Shown: positions 1 through 10,092, counted from the stretch's first letter. The stretch: 64,000 nt of DNA from Thermodesulfobacteriota bacterium (GCA_025062045.1 JANXAF010000002.1:132765-196764); one strand, 5' to 3'. Program-made: numbers and translations. Notes: generated by a model from the sequence alone, not told the origin.

Positions 1-517
1 GACCGTTGGGCATCACAATACTACTCGTCCCAACCCCGCCCTTCATAGCCCTTTCCATCTCGAAAATTTTGCCGACCGTAGCACCAACACCAACACCTAC
101 ACTTCCTTCGGAAACCTCATACGAGGAAGACTTGCATGCCTCATAACCCATCTCGGGGGTCGGTTTTGCATAAGCGTCACCGAATGCGAGATCGAATATG
201 ACAGCCGTAGGAACTATTGGGATCTTTCTTACACCTACGTCAAAACCGATTCCTCTTTCCTCCAGGTATGCCATAACGCCCTGAGCTGCCTCAAGTCCAA
301 AAGAACTACCACCGCAAAGTAGAATCGCATGGATATGCTCTACTACATGGCTTACACTTAAAGCATCGATCTGTCTCGTACCTGAGGCACTTCCCCTTAT
401 GTCGATACCGCAAGTAGCACCGTTTTCACAAAGTATGACTGTGCAGCCTGTATAACCTTTAAAGTCCGAAGAGTGTCCGACTTTTATGCCGGGTACATCT
501 GTGATGGCGTTCCTCAT
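1..517 (-). CDS. P1-family (DmpA/S58-type) peptidase, N-terminal part, cut by window edge
   Basis: The N-terminal 172 codons are present and the frame is open to the left edge. The protein starts MRNAITDVPGIKVGH and contains a G-rich CGGSSFGLEAAQGV segment, a PTAVIFDL segment and a VGVGATVGK segment. All are typical of the DmpA/NylC (peptidase family S58) fold, whose precursors cleave themselves before a catalytic serine or threonine. That nucleophile lies beyond the edge. Members are aminopeptidases or amide hydrolases of varied substrate, so the substrate cannot be named. The ATG at 515-517 lacks a clear Shine-Dalgarno sequence. It lies 7 bases after the purE stop, so the two are probably cotranscribed and translation may be coupled. 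Confidence 0.85.
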   Translation of the reverse strand, partial: MRNAITDVPGIKVGHSSDFKGYTGCTVILCENGATCGIDIRGSASGTRQIDALSVSHVVEHIHAILLCGGSSFGLEAAQGVMAYLEERGIGFDVGVRKIPIVPTAVIFDLAFGDAYAKPTPEMGYEACKSSSYEVSEGSVGVGVGATVGKIFEMERAMKGGVGTSSIVMPNG

Positions 518-524
518 GTTTTTC

Positions 525-1004
525 TCAATTACTTTTTAATTCTTCTTTAAACTTTTTGAGTCTCTCAGCTATCTCTTCGTACTTTATTGAAAGTATTTGG
601 CAGGCAAGGATAGCCGCATTTTTTGTCGCATCTATACCGACAGTTGCAACAGGAACGCCGCTTGGCATCTGAACTATTGAGAGAAGAGAGTCTAAACCCT
701 TTATAGCACCGGCGCTCAGAGGAACACCTATAACCGGTAATGTCGTATGGGCTGCAAGAACTCCGGGAAGGTGGGCAGCGAGTCCCGCAGCTGCTATTAT
801 AACTTCAATACCTTTATCCCTTGCAGTCTTCGCATATTCCACTGTTTTTTCCGGATTCCTGTGAGCTGAAGAGACCTCTGCTACAAATTCCACACCCATT
901 TCTCTTAAAAAATTGAAAGCTTCTTCAAGTTTTGGAAGATCGTTTTTGCTTCCAACGAGAATAAGAACTTTTGGTTTTTTGTCCATTGCGGCAGTTTCTA
1001 TCAT
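525..1004 (-). CDS. purE: N5-carboxyaminoimidazole ribonucleotide mutase PurE
   Basis: Class I PurE of 159 residues, the normal family length. It converts N5-CAIR to CAIR in de novo purine synthesis in the cytoplasm. The GSKNDLP loop near the N-terminus and the SAHRNP motif bind the substrate phosphate and carry the catalytic histidine. The AAAGLAAHLPGVLAAHTTLPVIGVP region is also characteristic. The ATG at 1002-1004 follows AGGAGG with seven bases between, which settles the start in favour of this Met over the internal Met at residue 7. The partner purK is not adjacent. The peptidase gene follows after 7 bases. Confidence 0.95.
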   Translation of the reverse strand: MIETAAMDKKPKVLILVGSKNDLPKLEEAFNFLREMGVEFVAEVSSAHRNPEKTVEYAKTARDKGIEVIIAAAGLAAHLPGVLAAHTTLPVIGVPLSAGAIKGLDSLLSIVQMPSGVPVATVGIDATKNAAILACQILSIKYEEIAERLKKFKEELKSN

Positions 1005-1039
1005 ACACGAACCTCCTTTTTGTTTTCAACAGAAATTTC

Positions 1040-2083
1040 TCACTTTTCCTCTGTAAAGCGGAATATTTCAAGGACCGATACAAAAAGGGCCACAATAAGA
1101 GGACCCATTATGATTCCGAGAAGTCCAAAAAGACTTATTCCGCCAAGGATGCTAAAAAAAACAAGTATAAGAGGCATTTTTACCTTTTCTCTAACGATAA
1201 GGGGCCTCACAACGTTATCAATCATGCTTATCACACCAAAACCGAAGGCAAAAAGGATTATAGCTTTGGCGAGAAGACCCTGGTAGAGAAGAAAAAAAAC
1301 GGTTGGTCCCCACACGCCGAATGTGCCAACGATCGGAACGAAGGAGGCAAAGAATATGGCGAATCCTAAAAGGGAAGCCCTGGGAACATCGAGAAGATGA
1401 AATATAAAACCACCTGCGAGACTTTGCAAAAGGGCGACCACCACACCTCCGTATATGGTAGTAACGATTATGTCCCTTATTTGGCGAAAAAGGATCGATT
1501 TTTGTTCTGGAGCAAAGGGCAAATAGTTGCTCACCCTTTCGATGAAATAGGGGCCATCCTTTAAAAAGAAATAGATAGAGATTAGCATTAACAAAAAATC
1601 CATAAAGAATGAAGGGATACTCTCAACTGTTACCCTGAGTTTCTTAAGGAGACTTTTTACCGCATCGGAAAGTGTGTGGATAAGGATCTCGGTGAACCTC
1701 TCCCGATCGATAGAGAGTTTTTCCATGGCCTTTTCGATTCCTTTCTGAAACCTGGGGTCAGCGACTATTTTGTCTACGAACTCCATCCTCTCCCCTTTTA
1801 TGGCCTTTAAAATCTCGTCAATCTCGCGTGCCACAGAGTATGAAAAATAGGCAATGGGTCCTAAGATCATGAGAAGAATGATGATGACGGTAAGGAACGA
1901 AGATAAAGACCTCCATCTAAGGTACTTATTTAAAAAAGCGTAAAAAGGGTAAAAGACTATGGAAAAAACAATTGCCCATGCAATCGGTGATATGAAGGGC
2001 CTTATTATGAGATAGGTTGCGTACCCCAAAGCGAAGATTAAAAAAAAGAGGATAAGATAGTAGAATCTGCTCCTCTTTAGCAT
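1040..2083 (-). CDS. AI-2E family (PerM/YdiK-type) membrane transporter
   Basis: A 347-residue polytopic membrane protein. Two hydrophobic helices lie near the N-terminus, followed by a long charged segment (about residues 75-155) and then five or six further helices. This is the organisation of the AI-2E/PerM superfamily. Members include exporters of the quorum signal AI-2 and Na+/H+ antiporters, so the transported species is unknown. The ATG at 2083 has an AAAGG Shine-Dalgarno sequence. The gene begins one base after the stop of the small membrane protein gene at 2085-2465, so they form an operon. The 35 bases before purE hold only the purE ribosome-binding site. Confidence 0.85.
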   Translation of the reverse strand: MLKRSRFYYLILFFLIFALGYATYLIIRPFISPIAWAIVFSIVFYPFYAFLNKYLRWRSLSSFLTVIIILLMILGPIAYFSYSVAREIDEILKAIKGERMEFVDKIVADPRFQKGIEKAMEKLSIDRERFTEILIHTLSDAVKSLLKKLRVTVESIPSFFMDFLLMLISIYFFLKDGPYFIERVSNYLPFAPEQKSILFRQIRDIIVTTIYGGVVVALLQSLAGGFIFHLLDVPRASLLGFAIFFASFVPIVGTFGVWGPTVFFLLYQGLLAKAIILFAFGFGVISMIDNVVRPLIVREKVKMPLILVFFSILGGISLFGLLGIIMGPLIVALFVSVLEIFRFTEEK

Positions 2084-2084
2084 G

Positions 2085-2465
2085 CTACCTTTCCGTGTCC
2101 TTCTTCCCTTCCCACTTTGAGAAGAATCTTAAAAATAAAGAAGAGATTAGAGTCTTTAACCCCTCTACTACTGATCTTAAACCTTTTGGATCAGGACTTA
2201 CCATCTCGAAAAGAGAAAGGAGTCTATTTGAAACCTTCAATAAGCTCGCAAGCTCTTCCCTTAAGGGAAGGGAATCCTCAAGCAAAGTTTTCAGATTTTT
2301 CAAGATAGTTTTTGAGTCTTCTAGTATAGTTGGCAGATTTTCATCCAGGGTTTTTATAATGGAGTCCACTCTCTCAATCATCATTTTTAAACGAAAAAGG
2401 GTATAGATCAAGGCACCCGCCAAAAGAAGAAGAGTCACACTTAAGATTGTTAGCCAAAATTCCAT
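2085..2465 (-). CDS. Small membrane-anchored coiled-coil protein (DUF948-like)
   Basis: A 126-residue protein with a single N-terminal transmembrane helix (about residues 5-25). Heptad-like helical sequence follows, with many Leu, Lys and Glu residues, and the C-terminus is basic. The organisation resembles DUF948-type proteins, but the assignment is only by shape. It is the first gene of an operon with the AI-2E family transporter and may be its accessory factor (inference). No Shine-Dalgarno sequence precedes the ATG. Instead a promoter-like pair ends 9 bases upstream, so the transcript may be leaderless. Confidence 0.7.
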   Translation of the reverse strand: MEFWLTILSVTLLLLAGALIYTLFRLKMMIERVDSIIKTLDENLPTILEDSKTILKNLKTLLEDSLPLREELASLLKVSNRLLSLFEMVSPDPKGLRSVVEGLKTLISSLFLRFFSKWEGKKDTER

Positions 2466-2474
2466 GCAGATCTA

Positions 2475-2503
2475 ATAGTACAGTAAACTGTCTGGAGCTT
2501 CAA
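2475..2503 (-). promoter_or_regulatory. Putative promoter abutting start of 2085-2465
   Basis: Reading the minus strand, TTGAAG (2498-2503) and TACTAT (2475-2480) are 17 bases apart, with a TG just before the -10 box. The -10 box ends 9 bases before the ATG, leaving about 2-3 bases of leader. Confidence 0.45.
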
Positions 2504-2518
2504 GAGGATTGATTGTTC

Positions 2519-2548
2519 TTGCATAAGGGGCAAGGTTGTGCTTATTAT
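2519..2548 (+). promoter_or_regulatory. Putative promoter for lipoprotein gene
   Basis: TTGCAT (2519-2524) and TATTAT (2543-2548) are 18 bases apart. This gives a leader of about 40 bases with a normal ribosome-binding site before 2597. The site is divergent from the minus-strand promoter at 2475-2503. Confidence 0.45.
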
Positions 2549-2596
2549 ATAACAATCTTTACTGTTCCTCTATAATCTCTTGGGTAGGAGGGCAAG

Positions 2597-3154
2597 ATGA
2601 GAAGGCTGCGCGGGATGACGATTCTATCACTCTTTGTCTCCTTTATTTTTGCCTTTTTGGTCTTTGGTTGTGCAAAACCGCCAAAGCAAGAATTAGAGAC
2701 TGCGGAAAAGGCTCTAAGCGATGCTAAGGCGAAGGAAGCCCATATCTATGCCGAAGAGACTTACAAAAAGGCTGAAGAGGCTCTAAGTAAGGCACAGTCT
2801 CTCGTAAATGAGAAAAAATACAAGGAGGCAAAGAAGTTAGCTCAGGAGGCAGAAAAGCTGGCTAGACAAGCCGAAACTGAAATCGAATCCGGAAAAGCAA
2901 GGATGAAGGAAGAGACGGAAAAACTTCTGAGCGACATAAGAACTTCCATAGAGGAAACGAAAAAGATGATTCCTGAGGTCGTAAAAAAGAAAATCATATC
3001 TAGGGAAGAGGCGAGAACGTTATTAAGTAAATGGGAAAGTGAGCTTTCGTCCGCAAAAGAGAACTTTGACAAGGGTAACTTAAAAGATGCTAGAGATAAG
3101 GCGAAGGCCCTTATGGATGAGATAAATGAAAAAGTCAAAGAGATGAAAAAGTAA
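2597..3154 (+). CDS. DUF4398-like lipoprotein
   Basis: A 185-residue lipoprotein. The basic N-terminus and hydrophobic stretch end in the lipobox FGC, with the lipidated Cys at about residue 25. The mature part is almost wholly helical, built of Ala/Lys/Glu-rich repeats (KAEEALSKAQ, KEAKKLAQEAEKL) like those of DUF4398 lipoproteins of Gram-negative bacteria. The start is fixed by a GGAGGG ribosome-binding site eight bases upstream. The function is unknown; a structural periplasmic role is possible. The benzoyl-CoA-reductase-like genes follow after 11 bases on the same strand and may share its transcript. Confidence 0.8.
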   Translation: MRRLRGMTILSLFVSFIFAFLVFGCAKPPKQELETAEKALSDAKAKEAHIYAEETYKKAEEALSKAQSLVNEKKYKEAKKLAQEAEKLARQAETEIESGKARMKEETEKLLSDIRTSIEETKKMIPEVVKKKIISREEARTLLSKWESELSSAKENFDKGNLKDARDKAKALMDEINEKVKEMKK

Positions 3155-3165
3155 GAGAGGAATTC

Positions 3166-4293
3166 ATGTGGGAAGATATGTCCCTTGAAGATGTTGTCAG
3201 GTGTGCCAGTGATCCTTATCCTTCCATCAGGGAATGGAAGAGAAAGTCCGGCAAAAAGGTCATAGGAACAACCTTTGCTGATGTGCCCGAAGAGGTGATA
3301 CAGGCTTTTGACATCTTGCCTGTCACCCTTATGGGCACAACCAAACCGCTAAAGAGGGCCCAAGCCCTCCTTCCTGATAACGCCTGCTCCCTTGCAAGAA
3401 GTAACCTTGAGCTTGTATTAAGCTACGAGACCGATCTCTTTGACGGGTTCGTACTGCCCCAAGTTTGCGATACGACACAACACATGTCTGACATATGGAG
3501 GATAAACGTAAAAGCTGATTACTTTGAAAGCTTTCTTGCCCCCCGCCAGGTTGACAGACCGAGCGCAAAGTACTGGGTGAGAAAGGAAATAGATAGACTT
3601 ATCGACTCTTTAAAAAACTTTTCCGGAAAAGATCTGGGGCCCACGGATCTTAAAAGATCCGTGGAGATTCATAACGAGAATAAAAGGCTTCTTAAGGAGA
3701 TATACTCGATAAAGAACGAGAATCCTTCGTCTGTTTCCTCGAAGGAATTCTTTTCAATGGTCAAGATCTCTCAGCAGGTGGATAAAGGTGAGTTTAATAG
3801 ATCCTTGAAAAAGATCAAGGATAGCCTAAAACCTGGCAAAAAGGAAGGTTACATTGATGTCATCCTTTGTGGAATCACCTGTGAGCCCATAGAGATATAC
3901 GGACTATTCGACGAGTTAAAGTTGAACGTAATTGCAGACAATCTGCTTATTGGAAGTCGCTACTTAGAAGGGGAAGTGGAAGACGGGGAAGATCTGATTG
4001 ATAAGCTAACTGAAAGGCACTTCAAAAGGGGCTTCTTCTCACCTATTCACGGAAACGTATTTGCAGAATTCGAACAGATAAAGAAACTATACAAAGAGAA
4101 GAACGCAAAGGCTGTAATTTACGTACACATTGAATTCTGCGAGTCCCAGGAGTACGATCTTCCAGACCTTAAAAGGATGATGAAGCAAGAAGGGATACCG
4201 ATGCATGTAATAGAGACTGAATATCAGACAACGTCTCTGTCCCATATAAGGACGAGACTTCAAGCGTTTATCGAATCAATAAAGGGGATCTAG
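3166..4293 (+). CDS. 2-hydroxyacyl-CoA dehydratase/benzoyl-CoA reductase family, BcrC/BadD-like subunit
   Basis: A 375-residue member of the HgdB/HgdC and BcrB/BcrC fold. These catalytic subunits bind a [4Fe-4S] cluster and either reduce aromatic acyl-CoA or dehydrate 2-hydroxyacyl-CoA, in both cases after ATP-driven electron injection. Visible marks are the N-terminal WKRKSGKKVIG and DILPVTLMGTT segments, Cys74 (DNACSLARS), Cys101 (PQVCDTT), GITCEPIEIYGLFDEL, and a C-terminal HIEFCESQEYDLPDLK. Length and gene order (this subunit first) fit BcrC/BadD rather than HgdC. The next gene begins directly after the stop codon. No activator or ATPase subunit (BcrA/BcrD, HgdC) is nearby, so the reaction cannot be fixed. 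Benzoyl-CoA reduction, 2-hydroxyacyl dehydration or another reduction are all possible. Confidence 0.8.
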   Translation: MWEDMSLEDVVRCASDPYPSIREWKRKSGKKVIGTTFADVPEEVIQAFDILPVTLMGTTKPLKRAQALLPDNACSLARSNLELVLSYETDLFDGFVLPQVCDTTQHMSDIWRINVKADYFESFLAPRQVDRPSAKYWVRKEIDRLIDSLKNFSGKDLGPTDLKRSVEIHNENKRLLKEIYSIKNENPSSVSSKEFFSMVKISQQVDKGEFNRSLKKIKDSLKPGKKEGYIDVILCGITCEPIEIYGLFDELKLNVIADNLLIGSRYLEGEVEDGEDLIDKLTERHFKRGFFSPIHGNVFAEFEQIKKLYKEKNAKAVIYVHIEFCESQEYDLPDLKRMMKQEGIPMHVIETEYQTTSLSHIRTRLQAFIESIKGI

Positions 4294-5538
4294 ATGAGCG
4301 AAAAGCAAAAAAAAGAAATGACCAAATCCCAAATCTTATCAAAAGAGATAACGGAAGAGTACCTTGAAGAGGCATTTCGAGCCAAAAAGGAGGGTAGAAT
4401 CGTCTGCTACACGACAGCCATCTCGCCGGTTGAGATCCTCGTTGCCCATGACATAATTCCAATCTACCCTGAAAATCACTCGGTTGCTAATCTAGTGGCA
4501 AAAAAGGGTGCAGAGATGTGTTCATTTGTCGAAGGGTTGGGCTACTCGAGTCACCTTTGCGCATACGCGAGGTGTGACCTTGCCTACAGGGCAACGGGCC
4601 GTACGGTAACAAGGGGGATTCCTGAACCGGACATGTTCCTTGCGTGTAACGCCCAGTGCTTTACACTAACTAAATGGTTCGAGGTATTGTCCAGAAAAGG
4701 AGGCGGACTACCCCTTTTTGTTTTTGATACACCACAGTACATACGGGATAGAAGGGCTAGGGAAGAGATTGTTAAGTACTGTGTGATGCAGCTGAAAGAA
4801 CTCATAGCTTTGATTGAGGATCTAACTAAGAGAAAGTTCGACTACGACAGACTTAGGGAGGTTCTTAAGTATTCGAGGGAGGCAAGTCTACTTTACAGAA
4901 GATTCCTGGATATGGCCCAATACAAACCTTCGCCTATTAGCATCTTCGATGCTCTCATAGGAATGGCAATAACCGTGTACAGAAGGGGTACACCGCAGTG
5001 CGTGGAATACTATAGAACACTTTGCGACGAGATCCAGGAAAAAGTGGAAAAGGGTATAGGTGTCCTTCCAAAAGAAAAGGAAAGGTTCAGGCTTTACTGG
5101 GAGAATCTTCCTATATGGTATAAGTTCAGTGATCATGCGAAACTTTTGAGCTCTTATGGAGCTGTGATTCTAACCTCCCTTTACGTTCATGCCTGGAGCT
5201 TTGAATTTGACCTCGACAAGGACCCACTTTACACTCTCTCTGAGAATTACGTTTCAAGGTTTTCAAACGTGACACTCGAAGAGAGGGTCGATATGGCTTT
5301 AGAGCTTTTTGAAAGGTATTCTTTGAACGGGATGCTCATGTTCATGAATAGGAGCTGTAAGGCCGTCTCCTTCGCTGTACCAACCTTAAAAGAGATCCTC
5401 ACAAAAAGAACGGGTATACCTGCACTTGTCTTTGAAAGCGATATGGGGGACCAAAGGTTTTACTCGGAAACCCAAATAAGAACAAGGATTGAGGCGTACT
5501 TCGAAACTTTGGAAAAGTTAAACCTGGCAAGGGGATGA
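4294..5538 (+). CDS. 2-hydroxyacyl-CoA dehydratase/benzoyl-CoA reductase family, BcrB/BadE-like subunit
   Basis: A 414-residue partner of the preceding protein, resembling BcrB/BadE. The start ATG is the base after the upstream TAG, so translation is coupled. Likely cluster ligands lie in SHLCAYARC (Cys89, Cys93) and ACNAQC (Cys118, Cys122). The C-terminal block with NRSCKAVSF, GIPALVFESDMGDQRF and a TRIEAYFE end is the usual family signature. In Thauera and Rhodopseudomonas the next two genes encode ATP-hydrolysing activator subunits. Here the next gene is the convergent kdsB, whose 3' end overlaps this gene by 21 bases. The activator must be encoded elsewhere or be shared with another dehydratase (inference). 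Confidence 0.8.
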   Translation: MSEKQKKEMTKSQILSKEITEEYLEEAFRAKKEGRIVCYTTAISPVEILVAHDIIPIYPENHSVANLVAKKGAEMCSFVEGLGYSSHLCAYARCDLAYRATGRTVTRGIPEPDMFLACNAQCFTLTKWFEVLSRKGGGLPLFVFDTPQYIRDRRAREEIVKYCVMQLKELIALIEDLTKRKFDYDRLREVLKYSREASLLYRRFLDMAQYKPSPISIFDALIGMAITVYRRGTPQCVEYYRTLCDEIQEKVEKGIGVLPKEKERFRLYWENLPIWYKFSDHAKLLSSYGAVILTSLYVHAWSFEFDLDKDPLYTLSENYVSRFSNVTLEERVDMALELFERYSLNGMLMFMNRSCKAVSFAVPTLKEILTKRTGIPALVFESDMGDQRFYSETQIRTRIEAYFETLEKLNLARG

Positions 5539-6258
5539 CTGTAAGCCTAAAAGCATTCGCTCTGCTCTCTCCAAGTCTTCTTGTGTGTCGATTCCAAAAC
5601 CAGAATATTCTACCAGTAAGACTTTTATTTTAAAGCCGTTCTCTAAAACTCTTAACTGTTCAAGAGATTCTGCCTCTTCAAGTATACCCCTTTCCATTTT
5701 TACAAATTTTTCCAAAAATTCCTTCCTATAGGCATAGATACCAATGTGCTTGTAAATATCGGCTCTTTCTTTTCGGACGAAATAAGGGATTGGTGACCTA
5801 GAAAAATAGAGGGCATAAGCGTACTTATCTAGAACCACCTTCACACATTGGGGATTCTTATATTCGGCATCATCAAATATCTTTGTTGCAAAAGTGGCCA
5901 TGCTTTCTTCCGTCTCTTCCATGTAATCGAAGAGCTTATCGATGAGGGAGGGATCCATGAAGGGCTCGTCACCCTGGAGGTTAATTATGATTTTTGCGTC
6001 AAGATCCTTTGTTGCCTCAAATACACGTTCGGTCCCGCTCGAGATTTCTTTTCCTGTCATTACAACATCACAGCCGAATGACTGGGCAAGATCTCTTATC
6101 CTCTCATCATCCGTGGCTATAATTATCCTATCCTTCTTTTTGGACATAAGCGCCTTTTCGTAGACCCACTTAAGGATCGGTTTACCTCCCAAAAGTCTTA
6201 AAGGTTTTCCAGGTAACCTTTTAGATCCGAACCTTGCGGGTATGGCGATGAGTCTCAT
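5518..6258 (-). CDS. kdsB: 3-deoxy-manno-octulosonate cytidylyltransferase KdsB
   Basis: A 246-residue cytoplasmic enzyme that activates Kdo to CMP-Kdo for lipopolysaccharide inner-core synthesis. It has the N-terminal nucleotide-binding loop [15 protein letters not shown], the NLQGDEPF motif and the ISSGTERV segment, and is full length for the family. It supports an outer membrane with LPS. Its ATG overlaps the uvrA stop by 4 bases, so it is the second gene of a uvrA-kdsB unit. Its 3' end overlaps the convergent BcrB-like gene. Confidence 0.95.
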   Translation of the reverse strand: MRLIAIPARFGSKRLPGKPLRLLGGKPILKWVYEKALMSKKKDRIIIATDDERIRDLAQSFGCDVVMTGKEISSGTERVFEATKDLDAKIIINLQGDEPFMDPSLIDKLFDYMEETEESMATFATKIFDDAEYKNPQCVKVVLDKYAYALYFSRSPIPYFVRKERADIYKHIGIYAYRKEFLEKFVKMERGILEEAESLEQLRVLENGFKIKVLLVEYSGFGIDTQEDLERAERMLLGLQSSPCQV

Positions 6259-9098
6259 AGGGCAGCCTTACTTTTAGATAAATTGAGAGGTTCTGTCTGA
6301 GCCAAATATTTTTTTAGAAAGATTCCAGTATAGCTTTTTTCACATTCCATGATCTCTTCCGGTGTTCCAACTGCAACAACCTCCCCACCCCTTATGCCTC
6401 CTTCAGGACCGAGGTCTATGATGTAGTCAGCGCATTTTATCACATCCATGTTGTGCTCTATAACTACGACCGTATTTCCCCTTTCTACAAGTTCGTTTAG
6501 CACCTTGATGAGCTTTTCTATATCAGAGAAATGTAGACCAGTTGTTGGCTCATCAAGGATATAAAGGGTTCTTCCAGTTTCCCTTTTTGACAGTTCACGG
6601 GAAAGCTTTATCCTTTGAGCTTCTCCGCCAGAAAGAGTAGTAGCAGGCTGCCCAAGCCTTATGTATCCTAATCCGACATCGTAGAGCACCTTTAGCCTTT
6701 TCTTTATTTGGGGATACGCATCGAAGAAATCCATAGCTTCTGTAACCGTCATTTCGAGGACATCGGCTATACTTTTCCCTTTGTAAAGAATCTCTAAGGT
6801 GTCCCTGTTATACCTTTTGCCTTTACACTGGTCGCAGACTATGTAAACGTCAGGCAGAAATTGCATCTCTATCTTTACGTAACCTTCCCCTTTGCAAGTC
6901 TCACATCTTCCTCCCTTAACGTTGAAACTGAACCTACCCTCTCTGTAACCGCGGATTCTAGACTCTGGTAGCCTGGAAAATATTTCTCTTATGTAAGAAA
7001 AGACACCCGTATAAGTTGCAGGATTAGATCTGGGAGTCCTTCCTATAGGGGACTGATCTATGTCTATGACGTTGTCTATTGCTTCGTATCCGTAAATCCC
7101 TGTTACCTCTCCTGCTTTTTCCTTCGATTTATAAAGCTTCTGCTTGAGAAGAGGATAGAGTGTGTCAACGATAAGGGTACTCTTTCCCGAGCCAGAAACC
7201 CCGGTTACGCAACTAAAGACCCCAAGAGGTATCGATACGTCTATGTTCTTTAAGTTATTAGCCCTCGCACCCTTTATAGTGATAAATCCCTTAGGCTTTC
7301 TTCTAACTTTGGGAGTCTCTATCCTGAGTTTCCCAGAGAGATACCTTCCAGTGAGGGAGTCTTCGCGATTGGCAAGGTCGTGAGGTTTTCCCTGAAAGAC
7401 AAGATAACCCCCGTGTTCTCCTGCTCCGGGCCCAAGGTCGATAACATAATCCGACTGGACTATGGTTTCGTAGTCGTGTTCGACCACAATTACCGTATTA
7501 CCCAGATTTCTAAGACGAATTAAAGTTTTTATGAGTCTTTCGTTGTCCCTCTGGTGGAGCCCTACACTAGGTTCGTCCAAAACGTAAAGGACGCCGGTAA
7601 GACCTGAGCCTATCTGTGTTGCAAGCCTTATCCTTTGAGCCTCTCCTGAGGATAAAGTCGCGGAAGTCCTGTCTAACGTTATATAGTCAAGACCAACGTC
7701 GAGTAAAAACTGCAACCGGGATGTGATCTCTTTAAGTATCATTTTTGAAATTTCCCTCTCTTTCTCGGTAAGGGTCAAGTTTTTGAAGAAACTTAGTGCC
7801 TGCTCCACTGTCATTCGGGAGACTTCGTGTATGTTAAGCCCCCCTATCTTCACCCATAACATCTCCTTTTTCAAACGGGCGCCTCCACAAGTAGGGCACG
7901 GAACGACATTTATGAATCGTTCAAGCCTTTCGCGCTCCCAGGGACTTGCGTTTTCCCATTCCCGTTTCAATTCTGCTATAACCCCCTCGTAGGGTTTTTT
8001 AACGATCTCCCTTTTCGAACCCCTATCGACGTAAAAAGGTATCTCCTTTCCCCGAGTTCCGAAAAGAAGGACGTTCTTTATCTCATCGGGAAGTTCCTTA
8101 AATGGTTTTCTGATGTCTATCTTGTAATAGTCGACGATTGATTCGAGAAAAGAAAAAAGATGGACGGGGTTTTTGTCTGCCCACGGAGCAATGGCTCCTT
8201 CCCTTAAAGAGAGATCTGGGTTGGGTACGATGAGGGCGGGATCGAAGTATTCTTTAACTCCAAGCCCGTAGCAGTCTGGGCAGGCCCCGTAGGGGTTATT
8301 GAAGGAAAACATCCTGGGAGTAATTTCTGGGTAACTTATCCCGCAGTCAGGACAGGCAAAATTTTCGCTAAAAAGATACGTGTCAGAATCGGTCTCAATC
8401 TTTACGAGGCCCTGCGCTTTAGAAAGAGCGAGTTCGATCGATTCGAAAAGTCTTCTCTCTGCTCCATCCCTTAGAACTACCCTGTCAACAAGGAGGTCTA
8501 TTTCGTGTTTTTTGTTCTTGTCCAGATTTATCTCTTCGGAAAGTTCATACATTATACCGTCGATCCTTACCTTTGTGAATCCTTGTCTGCGTAGTTCCTC
8601 GAGCTCTTTTCTGTATTCTCCCTTCCTCCCTCTCACGATTGGGGCGTATACGGAGATCTTAGTCCCGTAACCTAGATCAAGAATGGTATCGACTATCTGA
8701 GGTACGTGCTGGCTTTTTATTTCCTTGCCACAATTGTAGCAGAAGACATGCCCTATCCTTGAAAAGAGAAGCCTTAAGTAGTCGTAAATCTCTGTTACGG
8801 TCCCAACCGTACTCCTCGGATTTTTGCTCAAACTCTTTTGCTCTATGCTTATTGCGGGAGAGAGTCCCTCTATGGAGTCCACGTCGGGTTTATCCATGAG
8901 TTCTAAAAATTGTCTTGCATACGAGGAGAGGGATTCCACGTATCTTCTCTGGCCTTCAGCGTATATAGTATCGAAAGCGAGGCTCGACTTTCCGGAGCCA
9001 CTGGGCCCCGTTACAACAATGAGCTTGTTTTTGGGGATTATGACATCGATATTTTTTAAATTGTGCTGCCTTGCACCTTTTACGATTATTTTATCCAT
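6255..9098 (-). CDS. uvrA: Excinuclease ABC subunit A (UvrA)
   Basis: A 947-residue DNA-damage recognition ATPase of nucleotide excision repair. Two ABC modules are visible. The first has Walker [10 protein letters not shown] near residue 35 and the second GVSGSGKST near 645. The signature motifs are LSSGEAQRI and LSGGEAQRI, and each module has a DEPSVGLH- or DEPTTGLH-type Walker B. Zinc-finger cysteines occur as CYNCG and CPDCG...CPDC in the first half and CETC...CDQC in the second. It is complete and of normal length. The 33 bases between cysE and this gene show no clear Shine-Dalgarno sequence. Confidence 0.97.
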   Translation of the reverse strand: MDKIIVKGARQHNLKNIDVIIPKNKLIVVTGPSGSGKSSLAFDTIYAEGQRRYVESLSSYARQFLELMDKPDVDSIEGLSPAISIEQKSLSKNPRSTVGTVTEIYDYLRLLFSRIGHVFCYNCGKEIKSQHVPQIVDTILDLGYGTKISVYAPIVRGRKGEYRKELEELRRQGFTKVRIDGIMYELSEEINLDKNKKHEIDLLVDRVVLRDGAERRLFESIELALSKAQGLVKIETDSDTYLFSENFACPDCGISYPEITPRMFSFNNPYGACPDCYGLGVKEYFDPALIVPNPDLSLREGAIAPWADKNPVHLFSFLESIVDYYKIDIRKPFKELPDEIKNVLLFGTRGKEIPFYVDRGSKREIVKKPYEGVIAELKREWENASPWERERLERFINVVPCPTCGGARLKKEMLWVKIGGLNIHEVSRMTVEQALSFFKNLTLTEKEREISKMILKEITSRLQFLLDVGLDYITLDRTSATLSSGEAQRIRLATQIGSGLTGVLYVLDEPSVGLHQRDNERLIKTLIRLRNLGNTVIVVEHDYETIVQSDYVIDLGPGAGEHGGYLVFQGKPHDLANREDSLTGRYLSGKLRIETPKVRRKPKGFITIKGARANNLKNIDVSIPLGVFSCVTGVSGSGKSTLIVDTLYPLLKQKLYKSKEKAGEVTGIYGYEAIDNVIDIDQSPIGRTPRSNPATYTGVFSYIREIFSRLPESRIRGYREGRFSFNVKGGRCETCKGEGYVKIEMQFLPDVYIVCDQCKGKRYNRDTLEILYKGKSIADVLEMTVTEAMDFFDAYPQIKKRLKVLYDVGLGYIRLGQPATTLSGGEAQRIKLSRELSKRETGRTLYILDEPTTGLHFSDIEKLIKVLNELVERGNTVVVIEHNMDVIKCADYIIDLGPEGGIRGGEVVAVGTPEEIMECEKSYTGIFLKKYLAQTEPLNLSKSKAAL

Positions 9099-9131
9099 GC
9101 TTGGAGACCTAAAATGAAGATGGATAGTAAC

Positions 9132-10085
9132 TTAAGACCTATTTTTCATCATGAGTTCAGGCTTTTTTAAGTAGACCTCCGTATTAGGCGGGACAGATTC
9201 CGTAAGCCAGACATTTCCGCCTATGATTGACCCTCTTCCTATTACTGTGTTACCACCCAAAATAGTTGCATTTGCGTAGATTATAACGTCATCTTCTATA
9301 GTTGGATGTCTCTTTTTATTCCGTAAAGATTCACATTCCTCTTTACTCAAAGATAGGGCTCCTAGCGTTACTCCCTGGTATATCCTCACTCTATTGCCTA
9401 TTTCTGTTGTCTCCCCGATAACAACACCAGTTCCATGATCTATAAAAAAGCTTTCACCGATCTTTGCTCCAGGATGGATGTCGATCCCTGTTCTACTGTG
9501 GGCGTATTCAGTCATAATTCGAGGGATCAAAGGCACACCGTTTACGTGGAGAAAGTGGGCGATCCTATATACGGTGATTGCGAAAAGCCCGGGATAGCAA
9601 AATATAACCTCATCATAGTGTTTGGATGCCGGATCACCCTCGTATGCGGCTTTGACATCCTTTGCGAGGATCTCCTGTAGGTGAGGTATCTCGTCTAAAA
9701 ACTTCAAAGCCACCTCGTACCCGAACTCGTCGCATGGAATGCAGGGTTTACCGTACCTTATACATTCGTGCCTATAGGCAAAGGTTATCTGTTCGGAGAG
9801 TATATTGAAGAGCTCTGTAAATTTTTGGCCGAAGTAGTATCTTATGGAGTTCTCATCGAGCCTCTCGAGAGTGTGGTATCCTGGATATATGAGCTCTATC
9901 GCTCTGTATATAATGTCAATAACTTTGACCCTGGAGGGTATCGGTTCGGGTTCTATGTGTGTAAACCTCCCCCCCTTTTTGTAGTTCTTTAGCATCCTTT
10001 CAACAGAGGCGGCTATGGCTCGACTGTAATTTTTCTTTTGAAGGGGCCTATTGCAGACTTTTTTCTTTTTTTGGGACTTACTCAT
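9132..10085 (-). CDS. cysE: Serine O-acetyltransferase (CysE/EpsC type)
   Basis: A 317-residue enzyme that makes O-acetylserine from serine and acetyl-CoA, the first step of cysteine synthesis. The C-terminal third is a left-handed beta-helix of hexapeptide repeats (from IHPGAKIG to RGSIIGGN). It contains the catalytic [11 protein letters not shown] segment. The helical N-terminal domain is longer than in E. coli CysE and begins with a Lys-rich tail, as in many anaerobe versions. No Shine-Dalgarno sequence precedes the ATG, but a promoter-like element ends 7 bases upstream. uvrA follows 33 bases downstream. Confidence 0.92.
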   Translation of the reverse strand: MSKSQKKKKVCNRPLQKKNYSRAIAASVERMLKNYKKGGRFTHIEPEPIPSRVKVIDIIYRAIELIYPGYHTLERLDENSIRYYFGQKFTELFNILSEQITFAYRHECIRYGKPCIPCDEFGYEVALKFLDEIPHLQEILAKDVKAAYEGDPASKHYDEVIFCYPGLFAITVYRIAHFLHVNGVPLIPRIMTEYAHSRTGIDIHPGAKIGESFFIDHGTGVVIGETTEIGNRVRIYQGVTLGALSLSKEECESLRNKKRHPTIEDDVIIYANATILGGNTVIGRGSIIGGNVWLTESVPPNTEVYLKKPELMMKNRS

Positions 10086-10092
10086 GGGGCTA

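Noticed and set aside
971-1369. Plus-strand open frame of 132 codons over purE and the AI-2E gene
   Set aside because: Antisense to well-supported genes, with low-complexity Lys-rich translation.
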